In this document: positions 41,973 to 50,872 of the stretch, piece by piece
Layout: each line of letters begins with the position of its first letter
How positions within the stretch are numbered: position 1 is the first letter of the stretch
NCBI RefSeq assembly: GCF_028994775.1
Contig: NZ_JAJQMN010000004.1
Coordinates: 248,001-312,000, forward strand
Direction: 5' to 3'
DNA length: 64,000 bases
From: Promicromonospora iranensis
Lineage (GTDB): Bacteria > Actinomycetota > Actinomycetes > Actinomycetales > Cellulomonadaceae
Position numbers and translations under genes: made by a program
The notes under the pieces: generated by a model
The model's database searches: none
What the model was told of the DNA's origin: nothing
What the model saw: only the letters and a program-made list of their open reading frames with translations

Positions 41973-43568
41973 CTACCGACCCGCCTTCAGATCCTTGCGG
42001 AGGATCTTCCCCGACGCCGACTTCGGCACCGCCTCGATGAACTCGACGGCCCGCACCTTCTTGTACGGGGCCACGTGCTCGGCGATGAACGCGATGACCT
42101 CGCTCTCGGTCAGCTCCGCGCCCGGGGCAGGCACGACGAACGCCTTCGGGATCTCGCCCGCCTCCTCGTCGGGCAGGCCGATCACCGCGGCGTCGGCGAT
42201 CCCGGGATGGGACAGCAGCAGGGCCTCGAGCTCCGCCGGCGGGACCTGGTAGCCCTTGTACTTGATGAGCTCCTTGAGCCGGTCGACCACCTGGAAAACG
42301 CCGTCGGCGTCGATGGTGACGATGTCGCCCGTGTGCAGGAAGCCGTCGGGCTCCAGCGTGTCCGCCGTCGCCTCGGGGTTGCCGAGGTAGCCGACCATGA
42401 CGTTCGGCCCGCGGCACAGCAGCTCGCCGGGGGCCGAGACGCCCTCGGTCGGCTGCTCGATCTCCGCGCCGGTCGCCGGGTCGACGATCTTGGCCTCCAT
42501 GCCCGCGACCAGCAGACCCACGGAGCCGGGCGAGATGTCGGTGCGGGCGAAGGGAATGCAGTGCGAGACCGGCGACATCTCGGTCATGCCGTAGCCCTGC
42601 AGCACCCGTACGCTCTCGCCGAGCCGCTCCACGACCGCCGTCGCGAGCTTCTCGTCGAGCGGCGCGGCGCCCGACAGCACCGCCCGCACGCTGGAGACGT
42701 CGTAGGAGTCCACGAGCGGGTGCTTCGCGAGCGCCAGCGCGATGGGCGGCGCCACGAACAGGAAGGTCGCGCGGTGGTCCTGGATCACCCCGAGGTACTG
42801 CGCGAGGTCGAACCGGGGCAGCGTCACGAGCTTCGCGCGGGTGCGCAGCGCCAGGTTGAGCAGCACCGTCATGCCGTAGATGTGGAAGAACGGCAGGACG
42901 CAGGGCACGACGTCGGCCGGCCCGACGCCGATCGCGAGCGACTGCGCCACGTTCGCCACGAGGTTGGTGTGGGTCAGCATGACGCCCTTGGGCCGGCCGG
43001 TCGTGCCGGACGAGTAGGGCAGCACCGCGAGGTGGGTGGCGGGGTCGAACGAGACGTCGGGAGCCGGGTGAGGCTCGGCCAGCAGGTCCGCCAGGGAGGC
43101 GTAGCCGTCGGCGGCGTCGGGCGCGCCGTCGAGCACCACCATGTGCTCGGCGGTGAGGCCTGCCCCCTTGGCCCCGGCCTCGCCCGCCGCGAGCAGCGCC
43201 GACACGGTGATCATGAGCCGTGCGCCCGAGTCGACCAGCTGCTTGGTGACCTCCGGGCCGGTGGCCAGCCCGTTCACCGTGGTCACCGTGACCCCGGCCC
43301 GCAGCAGGCCGTGGAACACCGTGACGTAGGCGGGAACGTTGGGAGCGTGCAGGGCGACGACGTCACCGATCCCGAGCCCGCGTGCCGCCACGGCTCCCGC
43401 CACGGCGTCGATCTGCGCCAGGAGCGAGCGGAACGTCGTCTCCGCCCCGCTCAGGCCGTCGACCACCGCCACGCGGTCCAGGTCGTCCTCGGTGATCTCG
43501 CCGAACAGGTACTCGTAGACACTGACGGACGGGATCTCCACGTCGGGCAGCGGGCTCCGGACAACCAT
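41973..43568 (-). CDS. AMP-forming acyl-CoA ligase, 4-coumarate-CoA ligase-like
   Basis: Activates a carboxylic acid to an acyl-CoA through an acyl-AMP. The 531-residue product has the AMP-binding P-loop SSGTTGRPKGVMLTHTNLV near 165, QGYGMTEMSP near 310, GFLHTGDIVTIDADG near 395, KELIKYKGYQVPPAELE near 420 and the C-terminal catalytic Lys in VPKSASGKILRKDLK. The organisation matches 4-coumarate-CoA-ligase-like enzymes that accept aromatic or medium-chain acids. ATG 43568 has AAGGAG 7 bases before it. It follows the aldehyde dehydrogenase gene on the same strand, 122 bases apart, with a hairpin (43590-43613) in the gap. Confidence 0.92.
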   Translation of the reverse strand: MVVRSPLPDVEIPSVSVYEYLFGEITEDDLDRVAVVDGLSGAETTFRSLLAQIDAVAGAVAARGLGIGDVVALHAPNVPAYVTVFHGLLRAGVTVTTVNGLATGPEVTKQLVDSGARLMITVSALLAAGEAGAKGAGLTAEHMVVLDGAPDAADGYASLADLLAEPHPAPDVSFDPATHLAVLPYSSGTTGRPKGVMLTHTNLVANVAQSLAIGVGPADVVPCVLPFFHIYGMTVLLNLALRTRAKLVTLPRFDLAQYLGVIQDHRATFLFVAPPIALALAKHPLVDSYDVSSVRAVLSGAAPLDEKLATAVVERLGESVRVLQGYGMTEMSPVSHCIPFARTDISPGSVGLLVAGMEAKIVDPATGAEIEQPTEGVSAPGELLCRGPNVMVGYLGNPEATADTLEPDGFLHTGDIVTIDADGVFQVVDRLKELIKYKGYQVPPAELEALLLSHPGIADAAVIGLPDEEAGEIPKAFVVPAPGAELTESEVIAFIAEHVAPYKKVRAVEFIEAVPKSASGKILRKDLKAGR

Positions 43569-43690
43569 CGTCGGTCTCCTTCGGTCGATCGCCGGACCCC
43601 CGTTGGTCCGGCGCGAGAGGCGCATGAGCATTGTGGGGTCAGATCACCCTGTCACGCACGCAGGCCACGCACGCGGGTCACGCCCGGATG

Positions 43691-45394
43691 TCACGCCCGG
43701 AACGCCGCGAGCAGCACCGGGATCAGCCTGCCCCACGACGGCGCCGCCGCGTAGCGGGTCAGCTGCCGACCGGTCTCGGTCCCGCTGCGGGAGCCGCTGA
43801 ACCACGGCGGCTTGGGGAAGAGGGAGAGCTCGCCGTGCAGCACGCTGCGCGGGAACGGGCGGAACGGTCCGGTCACCACGGTGCGCTCGGGCCCGGACAG
43901 CAGGTGCGCGTTGTGGACGACGTCGATCCCGGAGCCGACGTCGGCCACCGTGTGCCCCGGGAACGCGCCCCAGGTGCCGCCCGGGAGGAGGAAACCCACG
44001 CCCGTCCACGCGTTGATCGCGATGTTGCCGTAGCGCAGGTCGGCGATCGCTGCGTCGAACGCGGCGCCCATCGCCGCGCGGTCCTGGGGCCGCACCACCA
44101 CGTTGGCGCCCAGCGTGCCGTACAGGGAGTCGTTGGCGAAGTCGACGGCCCCGCGCAGGAACTCCGCGCCCGCGCCGGGCAGCTGCGTCCATGCCAGCAC
44201 GGGCGCGAAGTACTCGTCGGTGCAGGCCGGGTCGCCCGGGGCCACCTCCATCAGGACGCTGCCGCCCACGTGCTCGGCGTCGGGGTGCGCCCGCTCGGCG
44301 CGTGCGATCTTCGCGTCCGTGCCCGGGTACCACGGCGTGCGTGCAGGCATCGCGGCCAGCGCGCGGCGCAGCTCGGCGAGGAACGCGTCCTTCTGGTCCC
44401 AGTCGGCCGACAGCACGACGAGCTGGCCCGCCACGCAGTTGTGGCCCGCGTTGTGCAGGCGCATGGAGACCAGGTGCTCGGCCTGGAACCGCAGGTCGGC
44501 GGCGCTCCACCGGCCCGGGACCACGATCATGGGCGCGACGCCGCCCAGCTCGCTCGTGATCGGCACGCGCAGCTGCGGATCGTTCGCGGCCCGGCGTCGC
44601 CGGGCGTCCTCACCGGTACCCCACACGATGGCGTCGTGCGTGACGGCGGAGCCGGTGATGTGCACCTTGTCGATCCCGCCGTGCCGGGTGAGGTAGGCGC
44701 CGACGGCGCCGTCGCCGTTGACCACGCGGACGACGCCGGCCTCGATCAGGGGCGTGAGCGCCTTGCGGTACACCCCGAGCAGGGCGGCGAAGGTGGGGTT
44801 GAGCTTCACGAGCGAGGCGCGGTTGTGGGCGACGAGCTCGTAGAAGGCGTCGAGCGGCGCGATCGACGAGATGTTCCCGGCGCCCAGCACCAGCCCGACC
44901 CCGCCGTACTCGCCGACCTTTCCGGCCCGCAGGCCCGCCTCGGCGCGCACCTGCCGCTCGGTCACGCCCGGCGGCATCCAGACCTCCGCCTCGAAGCCGT
45001 TGAAGAGCACCCACTCCTGGACGCTGCGGGGCAGCACGCGCACCGCCACGCGGCCGCCGGGCGCGGTACCCACGGCGAGCCCGTCGAGCGGCGAGCCGCC
45101 GGCCGCGAGCGCCTCGTACGACCGCGCGTAGGTGGCCGCGCTCTCGAGCGCGCCGTACGGGCCGGTCATCCACTCCTCGCCCGCGTACGGGGCGGACGGC
45201 GCGACGTCCTTGGCCTCGGCCGCGAGGGTCGCCCACTCCTCGGCGACGCCGGCGATCGACGCGTGCACCTTGCGGAACAGCGCTCCCCTGTCCGCGACGG
45301 GCAGCTGCGCCCACCGTTCCGCGCCGACCTTGAGCTCCTCGACCGCCCGGTCGAGCTCGCTCCCCGTGGTGGCTCGCGTGTCCGTCACGCTCAT
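43691..45394 (-). CDS. Aldehyde dehydrogenase family protein
   Basis: NAD(P)-dependent oxidation of an aldehyde to the acid. The 567-residue product is longer than the typical 480-500. Key positions are [34 protein letters not shown], the general base in [14 protein letters not shown] near 285, and the nucleophile in [13 protein letters not shown] near 320. The environment of the catalytic Cys (GHNCVAG) is less common than GQxC, marking a divergent subfamily. ATG 45394 has AAGGAG 8 bases before it. Divergent to the PucR regulator and upstream of the CoA ligase, which fits an aldehyde-to-acyl-CoA route. Confidence 0.9.
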   Translation of the reverse strand: MSVTDTRATTGSELDRAVEELKVGAERWAQLPVADRGALFRKVHASIAGVAEEWATLAAEAKDVAPSAPYAGEEWMTGPYGALESAATYARSYEALAAGGSPLDGLAVGTAPGGRVAVRVLPRSVQEWVLFNGFEAEVWMPPGVTERQVRAEAGLRAGKVGEYGGVGLVLGAGNISSIAPLDAFYELVAHNRASLVKLNPTFAALLGVYRKALTPLIEAGVVRVVNGDGAVGAYLTRHGGIDKVHITGSAVTHDAIVWGTGEDARRRRAANDPQLRVPITSELGGVAPMIVVPGRWSAADLRFQAEHLVSMRLHNAGHNCVAGQLVVLSADWDQKDAFLAELRRALAAMPARTPWYPGTDAKIARAERAHPDAEHVGGSVLMEVAPGDPACTDEYFAPVLAWTQLPGAGAEFLRGAVDFANDSLYGTLGANVVVRPQDRAAMGAAFDAAIADLRYGNIAINAWTGVGFLLPGGTWGAFPGHTVADVGSGIDVVHNAHLLSGPERTVVTGPFRPFPRSVLHGELSLFPKPPWFSGSRSGTETGRQLTRYAAAPSWGRLIPVLLAAFRA

Positions 45395-45407
45395 CAGCTG
45401 TCTCCTT

Positions 45408-45448
45408 CGACCGCATCGCATCTCGACCGCATCGCGTCCGACCGCACG
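45408..45448. promoter_or_regulatory. Direct repeats upstream of the aldehyde dehydrogenase
   Basis: CGACCGCATCGC occurs at 45408-45419 and 45424-45435, and a third partial copy CGACCGCACG starts at 45439, at steps of 16 and 15 bases, just upstream of the ribosome site. They could be half-sites for the divergent PucR-type regulator, or simple duplications. Confidence 0.4.
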
Positions 45449-45574
45449 GGTTCCGCTCTCACTGACCCGCTCTGCAATAGCCTAAGCGCCGCCCGCAACC
45501 CAGGGCGAGACCCTTCAGGCTTTACATTTCGACCTTCGGTGCACAGTCGGCCCGCCACGGTTAGGCTGCCTGGC

Positions 45575-46777
45575 ATGTCGGACATCGGCAGTGGCCGTCA
45601 TGATCTCCGCGATGCGCTCGACCTGCTGAGCGAGCAGGTGGCCGACGGCATCCTGCACGCCGAGCCCGTCTATCGCGAGACGCGCCTCCCGGCCGCCGTC
45701 GTCCAGCCCCTGGTCCGGGCCAACCTGGCGGAGATCCTCGCCGCGCTCGCCGGCGAACCGTCGTCGCTCGCCCCCGCCCGGGAGACCGGCCGGGTCACCG
45801 CCGCGGAGGGCATGCCGCTCGACCTGCTGCAGCATGCCTACCGGCTGGCCGGCCTGCGCATCTGGGAGGAGCTCGCCCGCCGCCTGCGCTCCCAGACGGA
45901 CACCGCCGCACTGCTGCGCGCCTCGTCCCGCGTCTGGCTCGCCATCGACCGCTCGTCCAACGTCGCCGTGCGGACCCACCTGGAGGCCGCCGCCGGGCTG
46001 GGCGAGAACATGGCCCGCACCGAGCTCCTGCGCGGTGTCCTGACCGGCGCGGTGCACGACCTCGAGACCGCCCGGCGCGCGCTCGGCCTCCCCGACGACG
46101 TGATGCTGGTGGTGGCCGTCACGGCCCCCGGCCTACCCCCGGTCCCGGTGCCCGGCACTCCACCCGGCACGGCGCCCGGCGTCCCGCCCGCCCCCGACGG
46201 CGTCGGCGTGGACCCGGCAGACGTGACCACCCGCTGGCTGACCCACGAGGGCGCCCGGCTGACCCTGGTGGCCGCACCCACCTCCGAGGACGCCCTCGCC
46301 GCCCTGGCCGGCCTCGCCGCGCACGCCCGGACCGGCGCGAGCCGGCCGTTCACCCATCTGGCCGACGCTCCCTCCGCCCTCGCCCAGGCCCGCACGGCGG
46401 TACGGTCCCTGCCCCTGGGCCAGGTCGGGCTCGCCCGCTACGGCGACCGTCCGCTGGACGCCCTGCTCGTGGCCGACGGCGAACGCGCCGCCGAGCTCGC
46501 CGCGGCGGTACTCGGCGGGCTCAGGGACCGCGACCCCCGCGACGAGGAGCTGCTGCTCGGCACCGTCGAGGCATGGTTCGAGCACGGTGGGTCCGGCACC
46601 AGGGCCGCCGCGGCCCTGCACTGTCACCGCAACACGGTGCTGAACCGGCTGGCGCGCGTCGCCGACCTGACGGGCCGGGACATCAACGACCCGCGCGGCG
46701 CGGCGGAGCTGTACGCGGCCGTACGTGCCCTCCGGCTCCAGGGTGAGCCGACGCAGCCCCGGTCGGGCACCGCCTAG
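45575..46777 (+). CDS. PucR family transcriptional regulator
   Basis: Activator or repressor of the PucR/CdaR type. The 400-residue product has a helical N-terminal region ([20 protein letters not shown]), a central GGDEF-like part split by a Pro-rich linker near 190-215, and the C-terminal PucR HTH with [16 protein letters not shown] and [19 protein letters not shown]. It is divergent from the aldehyde dehydrogenase gene, 180 bases apart, and followed by an acyl-CoA dehydrogenase; those genes are its most likely targets. Proteins of this family usually sense small metabolites or act in nitrogen or aromatic catabolism. Confidence 0.92.
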   Translation: MSDIGSGRHDLRDALDLLSEQVADGILHAEPVYRETRLPAAVVQPLVRANLAEILAALAGEPSSLAPARETGRVTAAEGMPLDLLQHAYRLAGLRIWEELARRLRSQTDTAALLRASSRVWLAIDRSSNVAVRTHLEAAAGLGENMARTELLRGVLTGAVHDLETARRALGLPDDVMLVVAVTAPGLPPVPVPGTPPGTAPGVPPAPDGVGVDPADVTTRWLTHEGARLTLVAAPTSEDALAALAGLAAHARTGASRPFTHLADAPSALAQARTAVRSLPLGQVGLARYGDRPLDALLVADGERAAELAAAVLGGLRDRDPRDEELLLGTVEAWFEHGGSGTRAAAALHCHRNTVLNRLARVADLTGRDINDPRGAAELYAAVRALRLQGEPTQPRSGTA

Positions 46778-46782
46778 TTTCC

Positions 46783-46806
46783 AACGGGCGAGATCAGACG
46801 CCCGTT
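46783..46806 (+). terminator. Hairpin after the PucR gene
   Basis: AACGGGCG and CGCCCGTT pair perfectly over 8 bp around 8 bases and are followed by TTT. It lies 6 bases past the stop and 40 bases before the acyl-CoA dehydrogenase, suggesting separate transcription of the two genes. Confidence 0.7.
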
Positions 46807-46845
46807 TCACCCCACGGCGTCGCCCCGCGGCGTTAGCCTCGGGAC

Positions 46846-48018
46846 GTGACTCCCCTCCTGTCGGACGAGCTGCTCGCCTCCCTGCGCCAGCGCGCTGCCG
46901 AGTACGACCGAGACAACGCCTTCTTCGCGGAGGACCTGGCCGACCTGCAGGCCGCCGGCTACCTCGGCGCGATGGTCCCCACCGCGCTCGGCGGTGCCGG
47001 CCGCACGCTCCGCGAGACCGCGCACGAGCAGGCCCGGCTGTCCGCCCACGCGCCCGCGACGGCGCTCGCCGTGAACATGCACCACGTGTGGGTCGGCGTG
47101 GGGCGCTACCTCCACGACCGGGGCGACTCGTCGCTGGACTGGCTGCTGCGGGAGGCCGCGTCGGGCGAGGTGTTCGGCTTCGGCTACTCGGAGCCGGGCA
47201 ACGACCTGGTGCTGCTGGGCTCCCGCACGGAGGCGCGGCCCGACGGCGCCGGGGGCTACTCGTTCCACGGCCGCAAGATCTTCACGTCCAACTCCCCCGC
47301 CTGGACGCGGCTGGGTGTGCTGGGCCTCGACCAGGGCAGCAACGGTCGCCGCGGCAGCGAGCCGCGGCTGGTGCACGCCTTCGTCACGCGCGAGGGCGGC
47401 GGGTTCGAGATCCTCGACGACTGGGACACCATCGGCATGCGCGCCTCCCAGTCGCGCACCACCGTGCTCGACGGCGCCCACGCACCCGCCGACCGGGTGC
47501 TGCGGCTCCTGCCGCCCGGACCGTCCCTGGACCCGTACGTGCTGGGCATCTTCACGTCGTTCGAGGTGCTGCTCTCGTCGGTCTACGCGGGGATCGCGGA
47601 CCGCGCACTGGAGCTCGCCGTCGAGGCCGCGGAGCGCCGCACGTCGATGAAGACCGGCAAGAAGTACGCGCAGGACCCCGACGTCCGCCGTCGGATCGCC
47701 GACATGGCCCTCGCGCAGGACAGCGTCTGGCTCCAGATCGACGGGATCACCCGCGACCTCGACGCCTCGGCGTCGGACAGCACGCTGGACCGGGGCGCCG
47801 GCTGGTTCCGGGCCACCGCCGGCCTGAAGGTGCGTGTCACCGAGACCGCACGGGAGGTCGTGGACCAGGCCGTGCGGGTGTCGGGCGGCTCCACGTACTT
47901 CAACGGGTCCGAGCTCGGCCGCCTCTACCGCGACGTGCTCGCGGGGATCTTCCACCCGTCCAGCGACGATTCCGCCCACGCCACGGTGGCCCAGTCCCTG
48001 CTGGGCCCCCTGGAGTAG
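46846..48018 (+). CDS. Acyl-CoA dehydrogenase
   Basis: Flavoenzyme forming an enoyl-CoA (or acting as a related monooxygenase-like protein). The 390-residue product has an N-terminal helical domain (LADLQAAGYLGAMVPTALGG), a middle beta domain with GFGYSEPGND near 120, GGYSFHGRKIFTSNSPAW near 145, and a C-terminal helical domain with AGIADRALELAVEAAERRTS and SGGSTYFNGSELGRLYRDV near 355. The usual catalytic Glu position is not obvious, so the precise reaction is uncertain. GTG 46846. Same-strand neighbour of PucR; the CoA ligase across the divergent region could supply its substrate. Confidence 0.88.
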   Translation: MTPLLSDELLASLRQRAAEYDRDNAFFAEDLADLQAAGYLGAMVPTALGGAGRTLRETAHEQARLSAHAPATALAVNMHHVWVGVGRYLHDRGDSSLDWLLREAASGEVFGFGYSEPGNDLVLLGSRTEARPDGAGGYSFHGRKIFTSNSPAWTRLGVLGLDQGSNGRRGSEPRLVHAFVTREGGGFEILDDWDTIGMRASQSRTTVLDGAHAPADRVLRLLPPGPSLDPYVLGIFTSFEVLLSSVYAGIADRALELAVEAAERRTSMKTGKKYAQDPDVRRRIADMALAQDSVWLQIDGITRDLDASASDSTLDRGAGWFRATAGLKVRVTETAREVVDQAVRVSGGSTYFNGSELGRLYRDVLAGIFHPSSDDSAHATVAQSLLGPLE

Positions 48019-48036
48019 CACGGGCGCACGCCGCGT

Positions 48037-48117
48037 GGTCGGCAGATCGTCAAGCGGTCGGCAGAACGTCAGGTAGTCGACACCTCGGACTACCGACTAC
48101 CTGACGTTCTACCGACC
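48037..48117. repeat. Palindromic repeat, family A, copy 3 (with extra half-copy)
   Basis: Arms 48056-48079 and 48094-48117 pair over 24 bp with a single wobble; a further left half-copy lies at 48037-48055. The half-site GGTCGGCAGAACGTCAGG is the same as in copies 1 and 2. It sits between the convergent acyl-CoA dehydrogenase and trans-sulfuration genes and would end both transcripts. Confidence 0.88.
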
Positions 48118-48143
48118 ACCCAGTGCAGCGGGACCCCAGGGGC

Positions 48144-49322
48144 TCAGGCGCGGAGGGCCTGGTCCAGGTCCGCCCAGAGGTCCTCGACGTCCTCGATACC
48201 CACGGACAGCCGCAGCAGGTCCTCGGGGACGGTCTGCGCCTCGGTGCCCCACCGGCGGCGGCGCTCCAGCATCGACTCCACCCCGCCGAGCGACGTGGCG
48301 GGGAGCCAGAGGCGCACGGCGTCCACGACGGCGTCGGCCCGTTCGACCGGGCCCACCCCGGCCCGCTCACGGGGCCGGACGCCGATGATCGCGCCGAAGC
48401 CGTTCATCTGCGCCTTGGCGCGCTCGTGGCCGGGGTCGCCGGGCAGCGAGGGGTGCCGCACCTCGGCGACCTCGGGGTGGTCGGCGAGACGACGCACCAG
48501 CTCGGCGGCGTTCGCCTGCGCGCGCTCGAAGCGCAGCGCCAGGGTCCGCAGGCCCCGCAGGGCGAGCCACACCTCGAACGGCCCGGCGATGGCGCCGTGC
48601 AGCGTGCGGTGCCCGCGCAGCGTCGTGGCCAGCTCGGCGTCGCGCGTCACGAGCGCACCGAGCACGACGTCGGAGTGCCCGGCCAGGTACTTGGTGACCG
48701 AGTGCAGCACGATGTCGGCGCCGTGCAGCAGCGGCTGCTGCCCCAGCGGCGTCGCGAACGTGTTGTCCACCACGGAGCGCACGCCCCGGGCCCGCGCCGC
48801 GCCGAGCACGGCGGGCAGGTCCGCGACCTCCAGCATCGGGTTGGTCGGCGACTCGACGAGCAGCAGGTCGGCGCCGTCGAGGGCCGCCACGACGGCGTCC
48901 GTGTCGGCGATGTCGACGTGGCGCAGGGTCACACCGTGCCGGGCCGAGACCTCGTTCGCGAGCACCATGCCCGCCTGGTAGGCGTGCCGCGGCAGCACGA
49001 GCGTGCCGCCGTCGGGCAGCAGGGAGAAGACGGCGGCGATCGCCGCCATCCCCGAGCCGAAGACGATCGCCTGACCGGGGGTCTCGCCGTCCGACCCGCC
49101 CCGGCACTCGAGGGCGGCGAGCGCGTGCTCGAACGGGTGCCAGGCATCGGTGTCGCCGCGCGCGTAGGACAGCTCGTCCGGGGTGACGACGCCCTGCGAC
49201 ACGAAGGTGCTGCTGAGCGGGATCGGCGGGTTGATGTGCCCGCCCTGGACACGGGCGGGACGGCCTGCGGCGACGGTGAGGGTGGCCGGAGCGAGGCCGG
49301 CGGCGTTCGGGGTGGTGCTCAT
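48144..49322 (-). CDS. Trans-sulfuration PLP enzyme (cystathionine gamma-synthase/lyase family)
   Basis: PLP-dependent enzyme for cystathionine formation or cleavage or a related gamma-elimination. The 392-residue product has PPIPLSSTFVSQG near 35, VFGSGMAAIAAVFSLLP near 90, LLLVESPTNPMLEV near 150, the PLP lysine in LHSVTKYLAGHSDVVLG near 205, and SLGGVESMLERRRRW near 345. Family features cannot separate synthase from lyase. ATG 49322 (MSTTPNAAG) is chosen. It has no clear pathway partner nearby. A C+G-rich 7-nt tandem repeat lies about 80 bases upstream of its start. Confidence 0.92.
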   Translation of the reverse strand: MSTTPNAAGLAPATLTVAAGRPARVQGGHINPPIPLSSTFVSQGVVTPDELSYARGDTDAWHPFEHALAALECRGGSDGETPGQAIVFGSGMAAIAAVFSLLPDGGTLVLPRHAYQAGMVLANEVSARHGVTLRHVDIADTDAVVAALDGADLLLVESPTNPMLEVADLPAVLGAARARGVRSVVDNTFATPLGQQPLLHGADIVLHSVTKYLAGHSDVVLGALVTRDAELATTLRGHRTLHGAIAGPFEVWLALRGLRTLALRFERAQANAAELVRRLADHPEVAEVRHPSLPGDPGHERAKAQMNGFGAIIGVRPRERAGVGPVERADAVVDAVRLWLPATSLGGVESMLERRRRWGTEAQTVPEDLLRLSVGIEDVEDLWADLDQALRA

Positions 49323-49401
49323 GTGCGCGAGAATACGGCGGCCTCGGTGCGGTCCGCCCGGCCGTCCGCGACCGCGCGGCACCGGTCTCCCCGGTCACCG
49401 C

Positions 49402-49462
49402 CCGGCCCCCGGCCCCCGGCCCTCGGCCCCCGGCCCCCGGCCCCCGGCCCCCGGCCCCCGGC
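49402..49462. repeat. 7-nt (GGCCCCC)n tandem repeat
   Basis: About 8.7 copies of a 7-base unit of pure G+C, with one imperfect unit (CCTCGG), in the 156-base gap between the MFS gene end (49479) and the trans-sulfuration start (49322). A promoter for the latter would have to be near or within it, so copy number could influence expression. The unit length of seven is not a multiple of three, but the repeat is intergenic. Confidence 0.9.
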
Positions 49463-49478
49463 ACATGGTGCGGTGGCG

Positions 49479-50789
49479 TCAGAGGGGCTGCGCGTCCGAC
49501 GACCGCCTCCGGATCACCAGCGACATGAGCGCGGCACCGGCGCACAGGACTCCCGCCCCGTACCAGACGGCGTCGTAGGAGCCGGTGACGTCGCGCACCA
49601 GGCCGCCCGCGAACGCCACGACACCGGCGCCGATCTGGTGCGAGGCGAGCACCCAGCCGAACACGATGGGGGCGTCGTCGCCGTAGAACTCGCGGCACAG
49701 GGCGAGCGTGGGCGGCACGGTCGCCACCCAGTCCAGCCCGTAGAACACGATGAAGAACACCATGGGCAGCTCGACGTGCGGTGCCATCAGCGACGGCAGG
49801 AACAGCAGCGCGACACCGCGCAGCGTGTAGTAGACGCCCAGCAGGACGCGCGGGGAGTAGCGGTCGGTCAGCCAGCCGGAACCGATGGTGCCGATCACGT
49901 CGACCACCCCGATGACCGCGAGCAGGCTCGCGGCGACGGTGATGGGCATGCCGTGGTCGTGCGCACCCGGGACGAAGTGGGTCCGGACCAGCCCGTTCGT
50001 CGTCGCGCCGCAGATCGCGAACGCGCCGGCCAGGAGCCAGAACGGGCCGGTACGGGCGGCGTCGAGCAGGGCGGTGACGGCGCGCCTCGCCGCGCCGCGC
50101 GCGGGCGGCGGCTTGGGCGCGTAGACGCCGCCGTAGGGCGCCAGGCCCACGTCGGCCGGGTGGTCGCGCAGCAGGAAGAGGACGAGCGGCACTGCCGCGA
50201 GCGCCGCGATGGCCACGGTGACCGACGCCGGACGCCACCCCTGGTTCTCGACGATCCACGCGAGCAGGGGCAGGAACACGAGCTGGCCCGACGCCGTCGC
50301 CGCCGTCAGCACACCGCTGACCAGGCCGCGCCGGGCGACGAACCAGCGCCCGGTCACGGTGGCGGTGAAGGCGAGCGCCATGCTGCCGCTGCCCACACCG
50401 ACCAGGAGCCCCCAGCCGAGCACGAACTGCCACGGCTCCGACATCCACACCGTCGAGAGGGCGCCGCCCGTGATGACGACCAGCGCGGTCGTGACCACCG
50501 GCCGCATGCCGAACCGGTCCATGAGGGCGGCGGCGAACGGGGCCGTCAGCCCGTACAGCACGGACTGCAGGCCGACGGCGAAGCCGATGGTCGCACGCGA
50601 CCAGCCGAGCTCCGTGTTCAGCGGCTCCACGAACAGGCCTGGCACCGCCGTGAACGCGGCGGCGGACATGACGGTCACGAAGGCGACCAGGGCCACCCAC
50701 CAGGCCGGGTGGATGCGCGGGGCAGGGCGGTTCGGCGGGCCCTGCGGTGCGTTCTGGCCGGCAGGCACCGGGAGGTCTGTCTGGGTCAC
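49479..50789 (-). CDS. MFS transporter, monocarboxylate/OFA-like
   Basis: Major facilitator with 12 predicted helices in 436 residues. Visible are WWVALVAFVTVMSAAAFTAV (helix 1), SRATIGFAVGLQSVLYGL, AALMDRFGMRPVVTTALVV (loop 2-3 motif variant), WFVARRGLVSGVLTAATASG and HYFVPGAHDHG-like central loop. This pattern fits the oxalate/formate or monocarboxylate porter group. GTG 50789 starts VTQTDLPVPAG. Divergent from the GlxA-type regulator, 83 bases apart, which probably controls it. Confidence 0.88.
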   Translation of the reverse strand: MTQTDLPVPAGQNAPQGPPNRPAPRIHPAWWVALVAFVTVMSAAAFTAVPGLFVEPLNTELGWSRATIGFAVGLQSVLYGLTAPFAAALMDRFGMRPVVTTALVVITGGALSTVWMSEPWQFVLGWGLLVGVGSGSMALAFTATVTGRWFVARRGLVSGVLTAATASGQLVFLPLLAWIVENQGWRPASVTVAIAALAAVPLVLFLLRDHPADVGLAPYGGVYAPKPPPARGAARRAVTALLDAARTGPFWLLAGAFAICGATTNGLVRTHFVPGAHDHGMPITVAASLLAVIGVVDVIGTIGSGWLTDRYSPRVLLGVYYTLRGVALLFLPSLMAPHVELPMVFFIVFYGLDWVATVPPTLALCREFYGDDAPIVFGWVLASHQIGAGVVAFAGGLVRDVTGSYDAVWYGAGVLCAGAALMSLVIRRRSSDAQPL

Positions 50790-50872
50790 GGCATCAGCAT
50801 GAGACGCGGACCAGGCCCCAACCAGTGGCCCGAGGGACATACAACGCTGGATTCGGGCCATATGATCGGGCC

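Noticed and set aside
46846-48018. Operon of PucR and acyl-CoA dehydrogenase
   Set aside because: A hairpin with a T run lies between them (46783-46806), so a joint transcript is not supported, although joint regulation remains possible.
49402-49462. CRISPR-like array
   Set aside because: Units are 7 bases without spacers; this is a simple satellite. No cas genes are present anywhere in the window.
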